A stretch of DNA of 64,000 bases from Paraescarpia echinospica. Taxonomy: Eukaryota > Annelida > Polychaeta > Sabellida > Siboglinidae. A program made the translations under genes and the position numbers. The DNA lies in NCBI GenBank assembly GCA_020002185.1, contig CM034533.1, forward strand, positions 51,367,081 to 51,431,080, read 5' to 3'. Positions 63,490-64,000 of this stretch are shown here, piece by piece. The notes under the pieces were generated by a model. That model was not told the origin of the DNA and did not search any database. It saw nothing but the letters and a program-made list of their open reading frames with translations. How positions within the stretch are numbered: the first letter of the stretch is position 1; every line of letters begins with the position of its first letter.

Positions 63490-63951
63490 ATGGATACGTT
63501 TCAACTGATGCGTCGCCTGGAACACGATACGTACGCTAAACGTATCGTCGTCGGCGTCGTGCCTAAAGACGCGCTACTTACCGCCGCCACCACCACCACC
63601 ACCGTTTACCCGACGGCCTTCGTGTGCAACACCGACGACGGCGGCAAACCGGGACAGCACTGGGTGGCCGTCTACGTGGATGCCGACCGGCGAGGCGAGT
63701 ACTTCGATTCGTACGGTCTGCCGCCGCTGCACGCCGACTTCCACGCGTTCCTGCACCGTCACTGTGGGGACGCGTTGACGTACAACGACAAGCGGCTGCA
63801 GAGCGTCATCTCTAACGTGTGCGGACAATATTGCGTCGCCTACCTTCTCCTCCGATGTCGCGGTATGCCGTTGACGACGTTCCAGAGCCTATTCGGCACC
63901 AATCGGGTGACCAATGACTGTCTCGTATACGATTTGTTAAAACCGCATTAA
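63490..63951 (+). CDS. Adenain-like cysteine protease, element 5
   Basis: 153 residues, intact. Virion maturation protease. Catalytic His in GQHWVAVYVD (residue ~58), Asp in EYFDSYGLPPLH (~75), Gln in KRLQS and nucleophile Cys in NVCGQYCVAYLL (~120). Starts three bases after the MCP stop. AATAAA at ~63,980 may serve the plus-strand gene block. Confidence 0.9.
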   Translation: MDTFQLMRRLEHDTYAKRIVVGVVPKDALLTAATTTTTVYPTAFVCNTDDGGKPGQHWVAVYVDADRRGEYFDSYGLPPLHADFHAFLHRHCGDALTYNDKRLQSVISNVCGQYCVAYLLLRCRGMPLTTFQSLFGTNRVTNDCLVYDLLKPH

Positions 63952-63978
63952 TTTCGCTTTTACGTGTATAGTAGTAGA

Positions 63979-63986
63979 AATAAAAA
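63979..63986 (+). terminator. Polyadenylation signal after element 5 protease
   Basis: AATAAA about 30 nt after the protease stop. A similarly placed AATAAA follows the protease of element 4. Confidence 0.45.
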
Positions 63987-64000
63987 ACAAACGATGATGA

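Larger units (their letters stand above)
56087..64000 (+). mobile_element. Polinton/Maverick (adintovirus-like) element 5, left part, best preserved
   Basis: Begins AGTAGTATACAGG with three TACTTATAAAAAA motifs within 150 bp (56,120; 56,166; 56,221). Carries NADAR through protease. NADAR, ATPase, small virion protein, membrane protein, penton, MCP (except its start codon) and protease frames are open. Integrase and two other genes have in-frame stops. PolB and the right terminus lie beyond the window. Confidence 0.87.

Overview
The window is nuclear DNA from an animal, most likely an aquatic invertebrate (an inference; the species cannot be fixed from the sequence). The background is AT-rich, microsatellite-rich DNA with GT-AG introns, non-LTR retrotransposon remains, a MITE-like element and tRNA-derived SINE copies. 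Into it are set at least four GC-richer Polinton/Maverick (adintovirus-like) endogenous DNA virus elements of one family.

Layout. 0.2-5.9 kb: a decayed, multi-exon, protein-primed family B DNA polymerase (PolB) gene on the minus strand (element 1, cut by the window edge). 6-16.7 kb: retrotransposon remains (6.95-7.96 and 11.3-14.4 kb), a broken RRM-like gene (8.7-10.8 kb), a MITE-like element (14.6-15.0 kb) and long microsatellites. 16,681-36,284: element 3, complete from end to end, with ~220-bp terminal inverted repeats and a 6-bp target-site duplication. It has been rearranged by a ~4.2-kb internal inverted duplication that lies inside its own PolB gene. 36.8-40.7 kb: a decayed multi-exon gene of tyrosine-recombinase-like type. 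41,467-48,811: element 4, running into a 1000-N gap. 49.8-55.9 kb: about three copies of a ~1.99-kb tandem repeat, each with a TG microsatellite and a SINE. 56,087-64,000: element 5, the best preserved, cut by the window edge.

Elements 3, 4 and 5 have the same gene order on the plus strand: NADAR-domain protein, FtsK/HerA-type packaging ATPase, small basic/hydrophobic virion protein, a conserved protein of unknown function, a tiny membrane protein overlapping the integrase start, a retrovirus-like integrase with chromodomain, (a small Cys-rich protein in 4 and 5), a membrane protein, penton (minor capsid), a pVI-like protein, double-jelly-roll major capsid (MCP) and adenain-like protease. PolB is convergent on the minus strand in element 3. 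Packaging, capsid and maturation genes together form a virion module; integrase and PolB form the integration/replication module. Element 3 also has a right-hand accessory block: an RPA1-like single-strand-binding protein, an unknown Cys-containing protein, and a spliced gene with two phase-compatible alternative 3' exons.

All copies carry lesions (frameshifts, stops, and catalytic substitutions in element 4), so they read as endogenised and decaying. The most notable observations are the NADAR gene as the first gene of every element, two tRNA-Pro-like genes with oligo-T terminators inside element 5, arrays of CTCF-core-like motifs in the non-coding parts of the elements, the AGTAGT / TACTTATAAAAAA terminal architecture shared by all three elements, the internal inverted duplication, and the alternatively spliced right-end gene.
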